A DNA stretch of 31,857 nt. Origin: Gracilaria domingensis. Lineage: Eukaryota; Rhodophyta; Florideophyceae; Gracilariales; Gracilariaceae. Positions 1 through 9,418 of the stretch are shown here, piece after piece; position 1 is the stretch's first letter; each line of letters starts with the position of its first letter. Under the pieces are notes generated by a model, which searched no databases, was not told where the DNA came from, and saw nothing but the letters and a program-made list of their open reading frames with translations. A program made the translations under genes and the position numbers. The stretch lies in NCBI GenBank assembly GCA_022539475.1, contig VCMS01000434.1:40353-72209 (forward strand), written 5' to 3'.

Positions 1-2
1 GT

Positions 3-1664
3 GGAAGTCTGTGGAGGTCGAACGCAACCTTTCCGTACCGACGCCCGTCCGTGGTGGCGTACCATTCGCGGGAACTGCTGTCCCAAGGAGCCTTGAGCCG
101 TGCGGTCTTGCAGGTCCTGTACGCCGAGTGGGCAGTTTTCGCTTTCATGGCGTTTCTCCAGGAGCCAGCGACGGTGTGGAAGTCTTCACCCGTGCGGGCG
201 ATCAGCGTTGTACAACACGGACGATTCGCCGCAGTACGGACGGTTGTTCTCTCTCCGTACAAATTGGTATGCATCTTGGCCGAAATGGGGCTGCAGAACA
301 TCCTGCGCGGGACCTCTTATCCTCCTGCGGTCGGTGAGAAGCTCCTTCAGTACTCTTTGGAGACGGACTGGTCGCAGACACCGGGATTCCTCTGGTACGA
401 CTACTTTGAGGACTCGTTCCCTACGATGCCCGCATCCAGTACGGGCGCGATGCCGATCAACCAAGTGCTATTGCCAACGGGGCAGCTCCCGCCTTGGCTA
501 TTCACGGATAGACCGAACTACTTCCCGCATGGGTACATGGAGGAAGACTTCGAAGCCGCTCCTCCGGTGCCGAGGCGTGAGAGCGGGGTCCAAGCCGGTC
601 TGCCTCAGTTATCCTCCGCGGCCGAGCCGGAGCCTGATCCGGAGGTCGTGGAGGTACCTGTGCGTACGGAACGAGAAGTCCAGGTCGGGCTCCCAGGCCG
701 CCAATTGCACGCAATGGGTGTCGAAGTCTCTGGCGAGCGCCTCCAGACGTTGCTCAATGCCTTGCGGGCTGTATGCGTTCCGCGTGGGATTCCGGAGCCG
801 ACTGACGTTCCGAGCGCCCTGACAGCTGCGCGTACTTGGGTGCGTCGCGCGGCGAACTCTAAAGCGTGCCTGCGCGAGCAGGCTCAGGGCATGTTGGACC
901 TACTCGGTGATCTTCGCGAACACAGCCTGCGCGTTCTCGGTTCGTACGAGCAGGGTATGCTGGCCGGTTTCGGGGAGGGTACTGCACCAGACGGACAGGT
1001 TATGGAGACGCAGGCTCCCACGTTGGACGAGTTGGTCGGTGAGTTCTATCAAGGGTTGCACGACCAGGCCATGGTGGAGAATCAGGTCAACCAGATCGTT
1101 CAGAACCTGAGACGGGCGCGTGCGTCCATGTTTGACGGGGTCACTCTGAACCCTCCAGCACCTTCGGTGAGTCCGGGAGGAGCTGGGGAAGGCGATGGTG
1201 AGGCCGTCACCGGTATGGAGGGTGTCGCTGTAACGGGCGACGGTGGCGCTCAAGCATCCGGTAGCGGTGCTGTAGAAGTTGGTGACGACGTGGAGCCGGA
1301 GGGTACCCCAATGACGGAAGTCCCGCCCGGTGTGGAAGCTCCTAGCGTGCCTGCTTCGGTGGAGCAAGGTACCGGTGCGGGTGAGTCAGGTGTGGCTGCT
1401 AGTGAGGTTCCGGCGGCGAGCACGCCTAGTCAGCCGCAGTCATCCAGGAGGGTCGTGGTACCCAATGCTCCCTGGCCGGGTACTTCCAGTCCGTTCCAGC
1501 CGGTCAGTTCCCGAGGTGGCTCTGCGTCGGTCTACCGTTCGGGCATTCCGACACCTCGTGGGAGAGGCCGTGGTCGCGGTGGTACGCGTGGCCGTGGTCG
1601 TGGCGTATCCAAGACGTTGCCAGCGGTGAAGAGCATCCAGAAGAAGGGACCGAGTGGTGCTTAG
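3..1664 (+). CDS. Large unknown protein with RG-rich tail, partial, antisense to gypsy pol
   Basis: The frame is open from the window edge to TAG at 1662-1664, about 553 codons. No convincing ATG lies near the left edge (position 51 is GTG), so the true start is probably outside. The N-terminal half is hydrophobic/aromatic with a Trp/Tyr-rich stretch near codons 110-160. The middle is helical and Ala/Leu/Glu-rich. Codons 380-480 are low-complexity Gly/Ala/Glu/Val. The C-terminus is a run of RGRGRGRGG/RGRGRG, a typical RGG-like nucleic-acid-binding tail. I recognise no family. It lies just past the 3' end of the minus-strand gypsy pol, in the env position, and shares its high GC and frequent GTAC. 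It may therefore be an extra antisense ORF of that element, or the gag-like gene of a neighbour. That the frame is a real gene is fairly sure; the function is unknown. Confidence 0.6.
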   Translation, partial: GSLWRSNATFPYRRPSVVAYHSRELLSQGALSRAVLQVLYAEWAVFAFMAFLQEPATVWKSSPVRAISVVQHGRFAAVRTVVLSPYKLVCILAEMGLQNILRGTSYPPAVGEKLLQYSLETDWSQTPGFLWYDYFEDSFPTMPASSTGAMPINQVLLPTGQLPPWLFTDRPNYFPHGYMEEDFEAAPPVPRRESGVQAGLPQLSSAAEPEPDPEVVEVPVRTEREVQVGLPGRQLHAMGVEVSGERLQTLLNALRAVCVPRGIPEPTDVPSALTAARTWVRRAANSKACLREQAQGMLDLLGDLREHSLRVLGSYEQGMLAGFGEGTAPDGQVMETQAPTLDELVGEFYQGLHDQAMVENQVNQIVQNLRRARASMFDGVTLNPPAPSVSPGGAGEGDGEAVTGMEGVAVTGDGGAQASGSGAVEVGDDVEPEGTPMTEVPPGVEAPSVPASVEQGTGAGESGVAASEVPAASTPSQPQSSRRVVVPNAPWPGTSSPFQPVSSRGGSASVYRSGIPTPRGRGRGRGGTRGRGRGVSKTLPAVKSIQKKGPSGA

Positions 1665-1889
1665 ATGGTTCCGATGACGTGCATTTCCTTGAGTAAACTT
1701 GTGCTGTTGTTCGCGTTCTTCCTTTGTGTACGTCAGGTTGAATCCATTGACGTAAGGTGCCGCTATCGGAAAAGGCGGCGTTTCACTAGATCGAAAAATA
1801 ATGAGGGTGAGCCAATGAGCGTACGGTTATGGCGAATATCTGGTCAACCGTCGCGCGTCAGTGGCCGTATCCGTGCCGGTTGGAGCCTG

Positions 1890-4800
1890 TCACGTGCTTG
1901 GGGAGTCGGTGGCGTTTTGTCCAGCCGACGGACTTCCGTCTGCTTCTCTCCCCCTCCTTAAGGGTGTTGCCGATGTCGTACGACTTCGGCGACGCCAGTA
2001 TCGGGCGACAAAGTGCTGAGGGATGTTGGAAGGGGGTTCGTAGGTGTCCGATTCGGCATTATAGCCGTACCAGCGTACGCGGTATTGGACTCCGTCCTGC
2101 CTGTCGCGGTGCGCTACGACGCGTTCCACGACGCTGGGAACCGTATCGGGTGGCGGTAAATCGTCGCGTTTGACGACGTCGTCCGCAAATGGTCCCTCCG
2201 GGTCAGCGACGGGTTCCTCCCGTGTACGTTCGGTGGTAACGGGGCTACTAGTAGGCCGTGCGGACGGAGCGCGTGTGACGCGATCAATGGAGACGGTGTG
2301 TTCGATACCGTCTTCATCGATAGTAACGGTAGTGTCCGTTGTGGCCTTGACCTTGAACGGACCGGTGGTCCTCGGCAATAGTTTCCGAAGAGTTCGTTCC
2401 TGTTCCGTTAGGTTCTCTTCCGTGCTTTTGTAATTGGGTCGGTCAATGTACACTTCCTCGCCTTCCGCGAACGTAGGGCGAAACCGGACGGTCTTATCGA
2501 AGTCGTCCTTGTAGCGCTGCTGTGCGCGTGTCAGCTTTGTCCGAGCGGTCTGAAGCGTCGCCTGTAGGAGCTTGAGCGTGTATCGCTTCAACTGGGCTGC
2601 GGACGGCTGAGTCGGTGTTGCGGGGTCCAAGGACGTACTGGGTTCGTCGATGAGGACACTGGGAGGTGTTCTCGTTAGTGCGACCGCGAACGGGGTGGTT
2701 CCGATGGACCTATGGACCTGGAGGTTATATCCGTACGTAAGGGGTTGGACATATGCGTGCCACGTCCTTTGGTGGTCCGCTACGTAGTGACGAAGGCGTT
2801 CCACCAGTGTCTTGTTGAACCGTTCGGCCTGCCCGTTTGCCTGGGGGTGATACGCAGTGGTCGAGACGTGCTTCGTGCCCAGTGCGGAGCAGACGGTCTC
2901 GAAGAACTTCGACATGAACTGCGGTCCGTTATCGGTTAGTAGGCAGTTTGGGATGCCGTACGGGTAAACCCAATGTTCCAAGAACGTTTTGGCTACCACT
3001 GGGGCGGTGGTTGACCGCAGCGGTATGGCTCGCGAGGGCTTGCTGAACCGATCGGTCATTACCAGGATGTACTGGCATCCGTTAAGGGATCTAGTAAAGG
3101 GTCCCACTATGTCCATGGCGATAAACTCGAGCGGGCCAGCTGCTGGGAAGAGCTTCAGGAGCTTCTGGGACCGGTAACGGGTTCCTTTGACGGCTGGGCA
3201 TGACCGACAATCCCGTACGGTCTGGAAGACGTCGTTGGCCATGTGGGGCCAATAGAAGTCCCTCCGCAGCGTTTCGTACATTCTGGTGGCACCAGGGTGT
3301 CCGACCAAGCGGGGATAGTGCGCCAGATAAAGGACGCGCGCCTGCAGGGACTCGGGGACCACCTTCTGTAGGGCGCCGTCCAAGCGTGAGCGTCGTATGA
3401 GTACTCCGTTTCGGTCGACATCGAACAGGGTAACCCCGTTGCCGACATCTCTCCGTACGGATTGGCAGAAAGGGTCCGGCGCCTGAGCTCGTACGAGTTC
3501 CTCGAGCGTGATCGGTACGATTTCGGTTTCCTCCGCCGGCAGTGCCAGCAGTTCGGGTATCCCTGGTGATTCCCGTTCGGGTCTTGGCCAATCTACGCAG
3601 ACGTTCGTGTATTCTTGTCCGTCTACGGTGATGTTGGCTATAACGAGACCATCGTCCGGACGGTCGTCGATGAGGAAACAGGGGACCTCGTCATATAGCG
3701 GCGAACTGTCCTCTCCGTCCGTTTGGATTCGTGAGAGTGCATCTGCCGCTCGGTGTTTGATACCCGGTCGGTGAATGACGTCGAAGTCATACTCCATCAG
3801 GCGTAGGCGCAATCGTGCAAGTCGCCCTGAAGCGTCCGCTAGGTTCAGTATCCACCTTAACGAGTGGTGATCCGTGCGGACAGTGAACTTCTGTCCTTCC
3901 AAGTACGGTCGGAGGTACAGGATAGCCCACACTACGGCGAGGCATTCCCGTTCGGTCGTTGAATACTTCCGCTCGGTCTTGGTTAGCGAGCGGCTCCAGT
4001 ATCCGATTGGGAGAAGGTCTCCATCGGGTTGCTTCTGAAGGAGGGCGCAGCCAACCTGACGGTCACACGCGTCGGTGTCCAGTACGTATGGGTATCCTTG
4101 TTTCGGGATAGCCAGTATCGGGGGCCGTACCAGACGTTGGCGAAGTTCGTCGAATGCCTCGTATTCCGTATCGGTCAGGGTTTCGAAGCTGGTAGGCTGT
4201 CCCTTTTCCAGTTTCTGATTCAGGGGAGCCGCTATCCGTGCAAAGTTCTGTACGAACCGGCGGAAGACGTTGCAGAGACCCAGGAACGAACGGAGTTCCG
4301 TTTGCTTAGTGGGCGGCTTCGACTGCTTGATGGCCTCCTGCGTCTTCGTAGACACCTGGAGCTTGCCCGGACGGATGACATGGCCAAGGTAGTCGACCCT
4401 TCCACTAAAGAAATGGCATTTGTCCAGGCGTAGGGTAATTCCTGCGGAACGTAGCATGTCGAGAATTGTCCGTACGTGTTCGTAGTGTTCTTCTATCGTT
4501 CTGGAGTAGATGATCACGTCATCCAGGTAGACCAGTGCGTACTGCCACTTAACACGTGATAGGATGATGTCCAGAGCCCTCTGGAACGTTGCCGGGGCGT
4601 TCTTGAGTCCAAAAGGCATCCGTACGTAGCGGTAGAGGCCCATGTGGGACGTGAAGGCTGTCTTGTCCCGGTCGGCTTCGTCCACTTCGGTCTGCCAGTA
4701 TCCGCTATTGGCGTTCAGTGTGGAGAATATCCGTGCGTCTCCTAACGAATCTATACACTCGTCCATTCGTGGCAGAGAGTATGTATCCCGTACGGTCACG

Positions 4801-5618
4801 GCATTCAAACGGCGGTAGTCGACGCAAAAACGTAGGCTTTCATCTTTCTTTTGTGCAAAGACGACCGGACTGGCCCATTCTGCGGACGATGGTTCTATCA
4901 CCCCTGCTGCCAGCTGTTGGGTTATCTCCTTACGTTCAAGCTCCCGTCGGGCGGGTCCTGCACGGTAAGGCATCTGGAATATCGGCTTGGTGCCGGATTC
5001 CAGCTCTATCCGGTGCTTTGCGGCCGAGATCTTGCCTAAATGGCCATCCCACATGTTCTTGAACGGTCGGAGGAGTTCGATGACTGTGTCGCGTTCGTTC
5101 TCATACTCGGGGCTGATTTGAACGCGTTGGGGCCAATCGGGCTCGTCAGAACGCCGTGGAGGTTGGTCTAAAGCGGTATCCTCCCCCTCCTGAGAGTCGT
5201 CGCTCCGCGGCGTATCTGGGTGAAGGGGGGTGATTAGTGCTATAGGGGACGGGAGGGCGAGACCAATAACGGTACGTTTGTGGAGGTGCACCGGTCGGTC
5301 TGAGACGTTAGCAACTTGAACGAAGAAGGGAACGTCCGGACGTAGATCCATGACGCCGTTCGCGAGCAGTGTTAGCTCTAACGAACTGCCCGTGCGATGG
5401 TGTGATTGTAGAAATATCAGACCGGACGCCTTGGTTGCTACTTGTACCCTGGTTTCGGACATGAGGGGTAGCGTAACAGGTCGGGCGACGTGTATCTTGT
5501 TAGAGGACACATTCCGCTCCGGTTGGACTGGGTATTTCCGTACGGACGTGGGCGTGTGGGGACCGTACCGTGGGACAATATCAAGACAGGCCGTGAATGG
5601 CGCAGGAGGATCGTCCGT
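1890..5618 (-). CDS. pol: Gypsy Pol: reverse transcriptase, RNase H, integrase, chromodomain
   Basis: An uninterrupted frame ends in TGA at 1890-1892. It is open from 5861, but upstream of about 5618 it only shadows the protease. RT has the VDYRRLN block, the FGLKNAP block and YLDD at 4518-4529. Motif A reads TLNANSGYWQ where the family has Asp; the Asn codon is 4713-4715. RNase H shows DTDA (Asp at 4071-4073), the TERE block and the TDHHSL block. Integrase has an HHCC-type finger (HYPRLVGHPG, then CRSC) and a DDE core of Asp 3111-3113, Asp 2931-2933 and Glu 2823-2825. A chromodomain spans roughly 2135-1992 (VRWYGYNAESDTYEP); chromodomains of this kind direct integration to modified chromatin in related elements. 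Expression probably needs a -1 shift from the protease frame. The Asn in motif A should abolish polymerisation unless it is an assembly error. Confidence 0.93.
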   Translation of the reverse strand, partial: TDDPPAPFTACLDIVPRYGPHTPTSVRKYPVQPERNVSSNKIHVARPVTLPLMSETRVQVATKASGLIFLQSHHRTGSSLELTLLANGVMDLRPDVPFFVQVANVSDRPVHLHKRTVIGLALPSPIALITPLHPDTPRSDDSQEGEDTALDQPPRRSDEPDWPQRVQISPEYENERDTVIELLRPFKNMWDGHLGKISAAKHRIELESGTKPIFQMPYRAGPARRELERKEITQQLAAGVIEPSSAEWASPVVFAQKKDESLRFCVDYRRLNAVTVRDTYSLPRMDECIDSLGDARIFSTLNANSGYWQTEVDEADRDKTAFTSHMGLYRYVRMPFGLKNAPATFQRALDIILSRVKWQYALVYLDDVIIYSRTIEEHYEHVRTILDMLRSAGITLRLDKCHFFSGRVDYLGHVIRPGKLQVSTKTQEAIKQSKPPTKQTELRSFLGLCNVFRRFVQNFARIAAPLNQKLEKGQPTSFETLTDTEYEAFDELRQRLVRPPILAIPKQGYPYVLDTDACDRQVGCALLQKQPDGDLLPIGYWSRSLTKTERKYSTTERECLAVVWAILYLRPYLEGQKFTVRTDHHSLRWILNLADASGRLARLRLRLMEYDFDVIHRPGIKHRAADALSRIQTDGEDSSPLYDEVPCFLIDDRPDDGLVIANITVDGQEYTNVCVDWPRPERESPGIPELLALPAEETEIVPITLEELVRAQAPDPFCQSVRRDVGNGVTLFDVDRNGVLIRRSRLDGALQKVVPESLQARVLYLAHYPRLVGHPGATRMYETLRRDFYWPHMANDVFQTVRDCRSCPAVKGTRYRSQKLLKLFPAAGPLEFIAMDIVGPFTRSLNGCQYILVMTDRFSKPSRAIPLRSTTAPVVAKTFLEHWVYPYGIPNCLLTDNGPQFMSKFFETVCSALGTKHVSTTAYHPQANGQAERFNKTLVERLRHYVADHQRTWHAYVQPLTYGYNLQVHRSIGTTPFAVALTRTPPSVLIDEPSTSLDPATPTQPSAAQLKRYTLKLLQATLQTARTKLTRAQQRYKDDFDKTVRFRPTFAEGEEVYIDRPNYKSTEENLTEQERTLRKLLPRTTGPFKVKATTDTTVTIDEDGIEHTVSIDRVTRAPSARPTSSPVTTERTREEPVADPEGPFADDVVKRDDLPPPDTVPSVVERVVAHRDRQDGVQYRVRWYGYNAESDTYEPPSNIPQHFVARYWRRRSRTTSATPLRRGREADGSPSAGQNATDSPST
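1943..1959 (-). other. Candidate polypurine tract
   Basis: On the minus strand these 17 bases are all purine (AAGGAGGGGGAGAGAAG). They lie inside the last codons of pol, close to its stop. LTR retrotransposons prime plus-strand DNA from such a tract just before the 3' LTR. No LTR sequence was recognised directly after it, so the assignment is tentative. Confidence 0.3.
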
Positions 5619-5974
5619 TTTGGGGGTAAGATTCCCAGTACGTATCGATCGATAAAAGACGTGCCGAGTAGGACGCTTGTGGCGAGGTTCGATACCATAA
5701 AGAATTGTACTCGTACGTGAAGGTCTCCAATGCGGAGAGCCAGCGGGAGAACACCCACGACCTCCATACGGTTGCGTGAAGCGTCCGTAATGCGTGGCTT
5801 TACGTCTGTGCGGAGACGAGCTTGCCATCGCGGTGGAAGATGCCGCTCGTGGATCAGACAAGGACCGGCTCCGGTATCTAGAACACCCGTGAGCGGATCC
5901 ATTATAGTAGATGTGAGGCCCACGGAAAGGTGAACTTTGTAATTTGCACTCGCAAATAAAACAGTGTCGTCCAT
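5438..5974 (-). CDS. Retropepsin-like aspartic protease of the gypsy element
   Basis: An ATG at 5974 opens 178 codons. The pepsin-type active site VLDTGAGP is at residues 32-38, and the second hydrophobic-Gly signature VLLGTSF follows near residues 101-107, spacing typical of retroviral-type proteases that work as dimers. The same frame is open upstream across the gag stop at 6079-6081, so entry could be by a -1 shift from gag or by restarting at the ATG. I saw no canonical slippery heptamer in the gag overlap. Real protease sequence runs to about residue 125; the rest overlaps the pol frame, which is one more -1 step away. The enzyme would cut the Gag-Pol precursor. The active site looks intact. 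Confidence 0.85.
   Translation of the reverse strand: MDDTVLFASANYKVHLSVGLTSTIMDPLTGVLDTGAGPCLIHERHLPPRWQARLRTDVKPRITDASRNRMEVVGVLPLALRIGDLHVRVQFFMVSNLATSVLLGTSFIDRYVLGILPPKRTILLRHSRPVLILSHGTVPTRPRPYGNTQSNRSGMCPLTRYTSPDLLRYPSCPKPGYK
5618..5624 (-). promoter_or_regulatory. Candidate -1 ribosomal frameshift heptamer, protease to pol
   Basis: In the protease frame the minus strand reads C CCA AAA, an exact X XXY YYZ slippery heptamer. A slip of one base back gives the pol frame directly, continuing TDDPPAPFTACLDIVPRYG into the conserved pre-RT region. The downstream sequence is GC-rich, but I did not establish a stimulatory pseudoknot. Confidence 0.55.
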
Positions 5975-6078
5975 TTGTTCTGGGGTGTCGAGAGTCAGTT
6001 CCGTTCTGTCCGCATTGGTTGGTTTGGGCTTATCGCCCGGTGTGGTGAGGCTATCCGCCCTCGGAGGAGACGACGCCC

Positions 6079-8277
6079 CTACGCATCCTCCGGCTCGTTT
6101 TCCTGTTCCGAAACGGTCTCTTCCACCAGCATGGCTGCCTGCCGAGGCTGGGCGTAAGATGTGCGATTCGGGCCAATATTACGGAAACCGATATTGGATG
6201 GCGGTGGCGTGTTTCTCCGTGTGGGCGTACCGGTGCCGTAGTACCCTTCGTCGCGCCGGCGTTGGTAGTTTTGCTCGCCGATTGCGAGGAGTTTAGCCTT
6301 AACGTCCGGTGGGAGAAGTTGACAGCTGTTGGGCTCTCGCGAGAGGCAAATCCTGCACGGACGGTTCCTTGACGCTGCGCCAGGGGGGTTGCTCGACGTT
6401 TGGCCGGGCGTACTGGGGAATGACCGTGCGGAAGTGGCTGGGGTTGTTGCGCTTGGTGTAGTGGGTGGTGACGGCATGGAAGACCTCTGGGACACGATGA
6501 AGACATCTTCGCCGTTGTCGTCCGACAGGGAATACGTCGAGGCCGAGGAGGACTCGACCTGGTGCACCTTTCTTATCGTACGAGTGGCACGAGGCCGAGC
6601 AGACGTAGTCTGCGTGTCCACTCGAACGGACTGGCGGCGTGAGGCGCGGTGAGTATCGCCGTACGATTCCGCATAACGGGCGAGCGCGTCGTATCCGATA
6701 CTGGGATGGGTGGTGAGGTGATTCCGCACCTTTGACCGTATGGCGGGCAAAAGTCCTTCGACAAATAACCCCTTCAAGTCCCGATCGGTGTATACGTTGC
6801 CACAGCGGAGGGCCTTTGTCCAGAGCATCTGGGCGAATTCCGTTTCGGACATCCCTGACGACTGGGTGTAAAATGTCACCTCTGCGGACGCCGTGGCGAT
6901 AACCTCGTCCGTGGCGTAGGTGGTCAGTAAGAAATTCACCACCTCTTCGTACGTATGGAGCGCTTCATCGCGAGGCCTGTCGACCGCTCCCGACTCACCG
7001 ATAAGACGGGACTGAACCAGAGCGTGTGCGGGCCCGGTTAGGTAGAACTGGAAGCACCACAGTGCCGCTCCTTCTGTCAGTTCGTTATGGTTGCAAACGG
7101 TCTTGAACCGCTACAGGAAATTGAGAACGGAGATGGGATCCGTTCCGGAAAATGAATGTCCTTTCATCTGGACGTTCAATTTCTTTTGATAGCGCGCGAT
7201 CTTGCGCGCCACCTTCGAGTCGTACTTCTGGCTGCGCCGAATGAGCCGGTACGTACGGTAGTTCACAACCTTGGTGAACTTGACGTTCAGAGGTCGGAGG
7301 CGCTTAAGCGCCAACATTTCCGATCGGGAACGTCGCCGTTCGGACTTGCGTTTTCTTCGGGGGCTTTGAGAGTCCCCGGAATCATCCGAGTCGGTCTGCT
7401 CATCCTCTGATGATGAACGTGAGGACGCGGAGTCAGTATCTGAATGTCATCGCCCTCTGCGGCGGCGACGATTCTTCCGTCTACATACGGAATTGTCCGA
7501 ATCGGAATGCTTGCCCGGTTTACCGCCTCGTTTGCGGTGATTCCTCCCGTCGTCGGAGGAATCGCTCGAGCTTCCGTCCGGATCACCCTGAGGGGGTACT
7601 GGTGGGAGATAGACAGCGGTCGGATCCCTCTGCGGATCCTTCTCCATTTCCGGTCTCTGTCTCTCACCGCGACTAGGTGCGTTGTCCGTTTGGTCAGTGT
7701 CAAACTTTGGGGGTTAGGGTGGCAGCTTAGCTACCAAAGCGGCCAACGTGTTACTCAGATTCTCTTGCATTCCGCTTTCGGTACGTCTGGATCCCAGCGC
7801 ATCGTTCAAGATGCGGTGTATGATCGGTGTGATGTCACGACGCATCATTTCCGGGATACGGTCCTTGAGATATAATTCGACCGCCATGGGTACATGAACC
7901 TCGATGTTTATGCGAAGTCCCTCCAGGGCGTACGGGACTATTTCGGCCCATAGTTCGTGGGGTGGTCTCCGTCCGGTCTGAGGTGTAGGCGAGAGTGCCG
8001 CCGTCCCAGGTGGTACAATCTCAGTTCCCAAAGGGGGCCCGGAGTTCTTACTCCTCTCTTTCTTCCTTCGGTCCGACTTGGTTTGCAAATTGCCTTCACG
8101 GATTATCCGTTCGGGCTCTTCTGAGGGGGTCACGTAGGCCGTCGCGGTATTTCGGGTGCTCCGGCGGCCTACCGATGCATGGTCCGAAGAGGCGCGAGGG
8201 GCGGCCAAATTGGACTCAGCGTTGTCTTCTGCGACCTGCCGTTCTCCTTGCTCTCCGTGTGGGACGTTCGAGCTCAT
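6079..8277 (-). pseudogene. gag: Gypsy gag with three in-frame stops
   Basis: A single frame runs from ATG 8277 to TAG 6079-6081. It is interrupted only by TAA at 7714-7716, TGA at 7447-7449 and TAG at 7111-7113. Sense continues smoothly across each. The N-terminal third is polar with a helical segment, then comes a highly charged Arg/Ser/Asp stretch on both sides of the TGA. The TAG falls inside the capsid-like domain, between VLNFL and RFKTVCNHNE. The domain continues as a typical retrotransposon capsid (AALWCFQFYLTGPAHALV, then FAQMLWTKALRCG and LKGLFVEGLLPAIRS). A CxxC pair near the end (RPCRICLSRE) is not a standard CCHC knuckle. Gag would package element RNA. Three separate nonsense changes make this copy non-coding as it stands. 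Confidence 0.8.
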
Positions 8278-8466
8278 CTTCGAGTATCGTTTCCAATTCG
8301 ATACTGTAAACTCCGTGCGGTCTCGAATTCCACTTATAGGTCGGAAGACCAGTGTGATATAGTACGTATCGGGAGAAAAACCCGAAGCGGTCTTGAGGCG
8401 ACGGAGTTGGCTGTGGCTCGAGGGAGCGACTGTAATGAATCCATACGGGGAGTAAGGAGGAAGCAC

Positions 8467-9418
8467 CGGGCGGTCAGCGGGGAGAGTGGGCGGTTGGTAT
8501 CACCAAGCACGTTCAGGGGCGTGCAAAAAGGGTACGAACGGCCTAATAAACCTTATAGTACTTAGCTTAACGGCCTGTCGGTAGCGCTACTCGACGAAAA
8601 AGACGTACGGCAAAGGGTGCTTGGTGTTTACAACGTGAGGTCATGGCGAGGTTGGGGTTCGCCTAAATATCAGGTAAACCCGCCTCTGTACGACCTCCAG
8701 ATAGTGACTTACAGTACTATACTACGCCCGTCAACGTCCGACTGGCACACGTGTTCTACGTACGCTCCCAAGTACGCCTGGGTCCAACGTCCGATGCGGG
8801 GACAACCACTCGTACAAGTAACCGCTCGGGCCAGCCCTACACGTACGACACGGCACTCCTCAAAACCCACGCCGTCCGCGGCGATCAACCAGATCGTACT
8901 ATACGACACTTACCAAGGGACTCATCGGTGAATCACACCCGCTGTGAAAGCTCATGACAACCAACACCCTGTGTATTGACCCACAGGGATGGATAGAGCG
9001 GAAGCGAGAGTAATTTGAACTTCGCTCAAAAGAAAACTGCTGCACTGTGGAACTTTTTGGTCACATTGACAATGTGACTTGTTGACGAAGTTGGCACATG
9101 CGCCGTGTGCGCCAGTGTACGTCTGAAGTCTGTCCGCGAGCGACGGCGCGTGCGTCCACGATACTACTTTAGCACTTCGACTTCTCGGAGTCTTGAGACA
9201 AAGAATAAAGAGATCATCATCATCTTAACATATACAACCGTATCTTGTCTACACGACTCCCCGTCAACCAGCCTCGCCGAGAGGCTGTCATTGGCATCGC
9301 ACGCAGCCCAGAGGAGGGCCGCCACTGCAAGTAGCTCATCAGCCGTAGCACAGTCCTACCGTAGGACCGGTCGCCGGGTGATTGAGGTATACCGTCGCCC
9401 ACATTGTAAACGACAGTA
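8467..9418 (-). repeat. Probable 5' LTR plus leader of the gypsy element
   Basis: About 950 bases lack a credible gene and lie directly upstream of gag. The minus strand near 9403-9415 offers TG-starting LTR ends (TGTCGTTTAC, TGTGGGCGAC). An A/T-rich stretch with AATAAA on the plus strand is at about 9204-9240. GTACTATAC occurs twice (about 8713 and 8896). I could not fix the inner LTR border or a tRNA primer-binding site, and no partner LTR is present in the window, so this is an assignment by position. Confidence 0.5.

Larger units (their letters stand above)
1890..9418 (-). mobile_element. Ty3/gypsy chromovirus-like LTR retrotransposon, decayed
   Basis: In minus-strand order the element has an LTR/leader region, gag, an aspartic protease, RT, RNase H, integrase and a C-terminal chromodomain. 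PR-RT-RH-IN is the Ty3/gypsy order, and the chromodomain places it with the chromoviruses. The right border is estimated at 9403-9418, where the Ulp1-like gene of the neighbouring MULE loses sense and base composition changes. Candidate TG-starting LTR ends occur there. No second LTR copy was found between 1 and 1889, so the 3' LTR and target duplication are probably left of the window, which would place the antisense frame at 3-1664 inside the element. Three nonsense codons in gag and an Asp-to-Asn change in RT indicate it is no longer autonomous. Confidence 0.85.

Noticed and set aside
1..1889. Second LTR of the gypsy element
   Set aside because: I compared it by eye with 8500-9420 and saw no shared stretch, so the partner LTR is not claimed here.
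8870..8965. tRNA primer-binding site (candidates ending in AACCA)
   Set aside because: No candidate matches a recognised tRNA 3' end over enough bases, and the LTR inner border is not fixed.
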